Shown one piece after another: positions 31,156 to 31,279 of a DNA stretch of 31,279 nt. The position numbers and the translations under genes are program-made. Positions within the stretch are counted from its first letter, which is position 1. Each line of letters opens with the position of its first letter. Under the pieces are notes generated by a model. That model searched no databases. It had not been told where the DNA came from and was given only the letters and a program-made list of their open reading frames with translations. Source of the DNA: an uncultured Faecalibacterium sp. (GTDB lineage Bacteria > Bacillota > Clostridia > Oscillospirales > Ruminococcaceae); contig CAKTFS010000020.1 in NCBI GenBank assembly GCA_934561115.1, positions 1-31,279 of the forward strand. Reading direction: 5' to 3'.

Positions 31156-31184
31156 TTGACAAAAAACCGCTTCTGTGGTAAAGT
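31156..31184 (+). promoter_or_regulatory. rRNA operon promoter P2
   Basis: Perfect TTGACA (31156-31161), 17 bp, TAAAGT (31179-31184). It lies 185 bp after P1 with the same spacing. The DNA between them has no gene but holds the hairpin GCTGAG/CTCAGC (31015-31048) and a longer-range pair, CTTGAGCGC (31001-31009) with GCGCTCCAAG (31112-31121). Confidence 0.85.
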
Positions 31185-31279
31185 AATTAAGTCGTCGGCC
31201 GAAAGGCTGCGGCGCACAGGACCTTGAAAATTGAACAATATCGAAAGAACTTGTAACGGAACCTATTTTCATGTTGGAA
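31185..31279 (+). other. Leader of an rRNA operon; 16S gene expected beyond the window
   Basis: The stretch ACCTTGAAAATTGAACAAT (31219-31237) is the type found in Firmicute rRNA leaders and spacers near the 16S processing stem and antitermination region. No 16S sequence (GAGTTTGATCCTGG) is reached by 31279. The call rests on this motif and on the tandem strong promoters. Confidence 0.75.

Noticed and set aside
31185..31279. 16S rRNA gene start
   Set aside because: The conserved 5' end of 16S is not reached; only the leader is in the window.

Overview
The window (about 58% GC by eye) looks like a chromosomal segment of a Firmicute in the Oscillospiraceae/Ruminococcaceae, most like Faecalibacterium or a close relative. 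The reasons are Gram-positive housekeeping genes (recD2, ysxC, hslO, pheST, lon, an MreB-type actin), strong AGGAGG ribosome binding sites, TTGACA/TATACT sigma-A promoters, two T-box leaders, a sodium-pump decarboxylase pair, and gene-poor gaps full of palindromic repeats. No database was searched, so the genus is an inference.

Layout. 1-600: a tRNA cluster (Gly-Val-Asp-Phe-Gly) closed by a terminator. 600-930: two different palindromic repeats side by side. 998-3034 (minus): an AEC-family permease and a nucleoid-associated protein. 3191-8328 (plus): recD2 helicase, an MreB-like actin, and the gamma and beta subunits of a Na+-translocating decarboxylase. 8329-8733: terminator, a head-to-head pair of repeats and a promoter. 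8734-9426: alpha/beta hydrolase. 9600-11787 (minus): a CstA-family transporter behind a T-box leader whose specifier I read as ACC (Thr). 12030-15917: YerC/TrpR-like regulator, small unknown genes, a HAD phosphatase and a membrane-anchored SGNH hydrolase with a long Ser/Lys/Glu-rich tail. 16004-19234: YjjG-type nucleotidase, ABC-F ATPase, Gx transporter. 19375-24114: lon, ysxC, a methyltransferase and hslO as a tight run. 24115-24387: two more repeats. 24388-27031: sporulation-type yqfD/yqfC (minus) and a divergent YlbJ-like membrane protein. 27001-30895: T-box(Phe)-pheS-pheT. 30971-31279: tandem promoters and leader of an rRNA operon whose 16S gene should begin just beyond the window.

The most unusual feature is a family of about 90-140 bp intergenic elements in six places (777-912, 8393-8480 reversed, 8488-8627, 12740-12872, 24111-24168, 24244-24377). 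The flanks are conserved. The first hairpin has a completely different but almost perfectly paired stem in each copy, yet keeps the same CGCA loop (CGTG in one). The second hairpin has a fixed ATG/CAT base, a fixed purine-rich loop, and three variable base pairs that change together. This points to selection on structure, or to a mobile palindromic element, rather than to chance. The second main lead is the threonine-type T-box on the CstA-family transporter, which hints at an amino-acid or peptide substrate.
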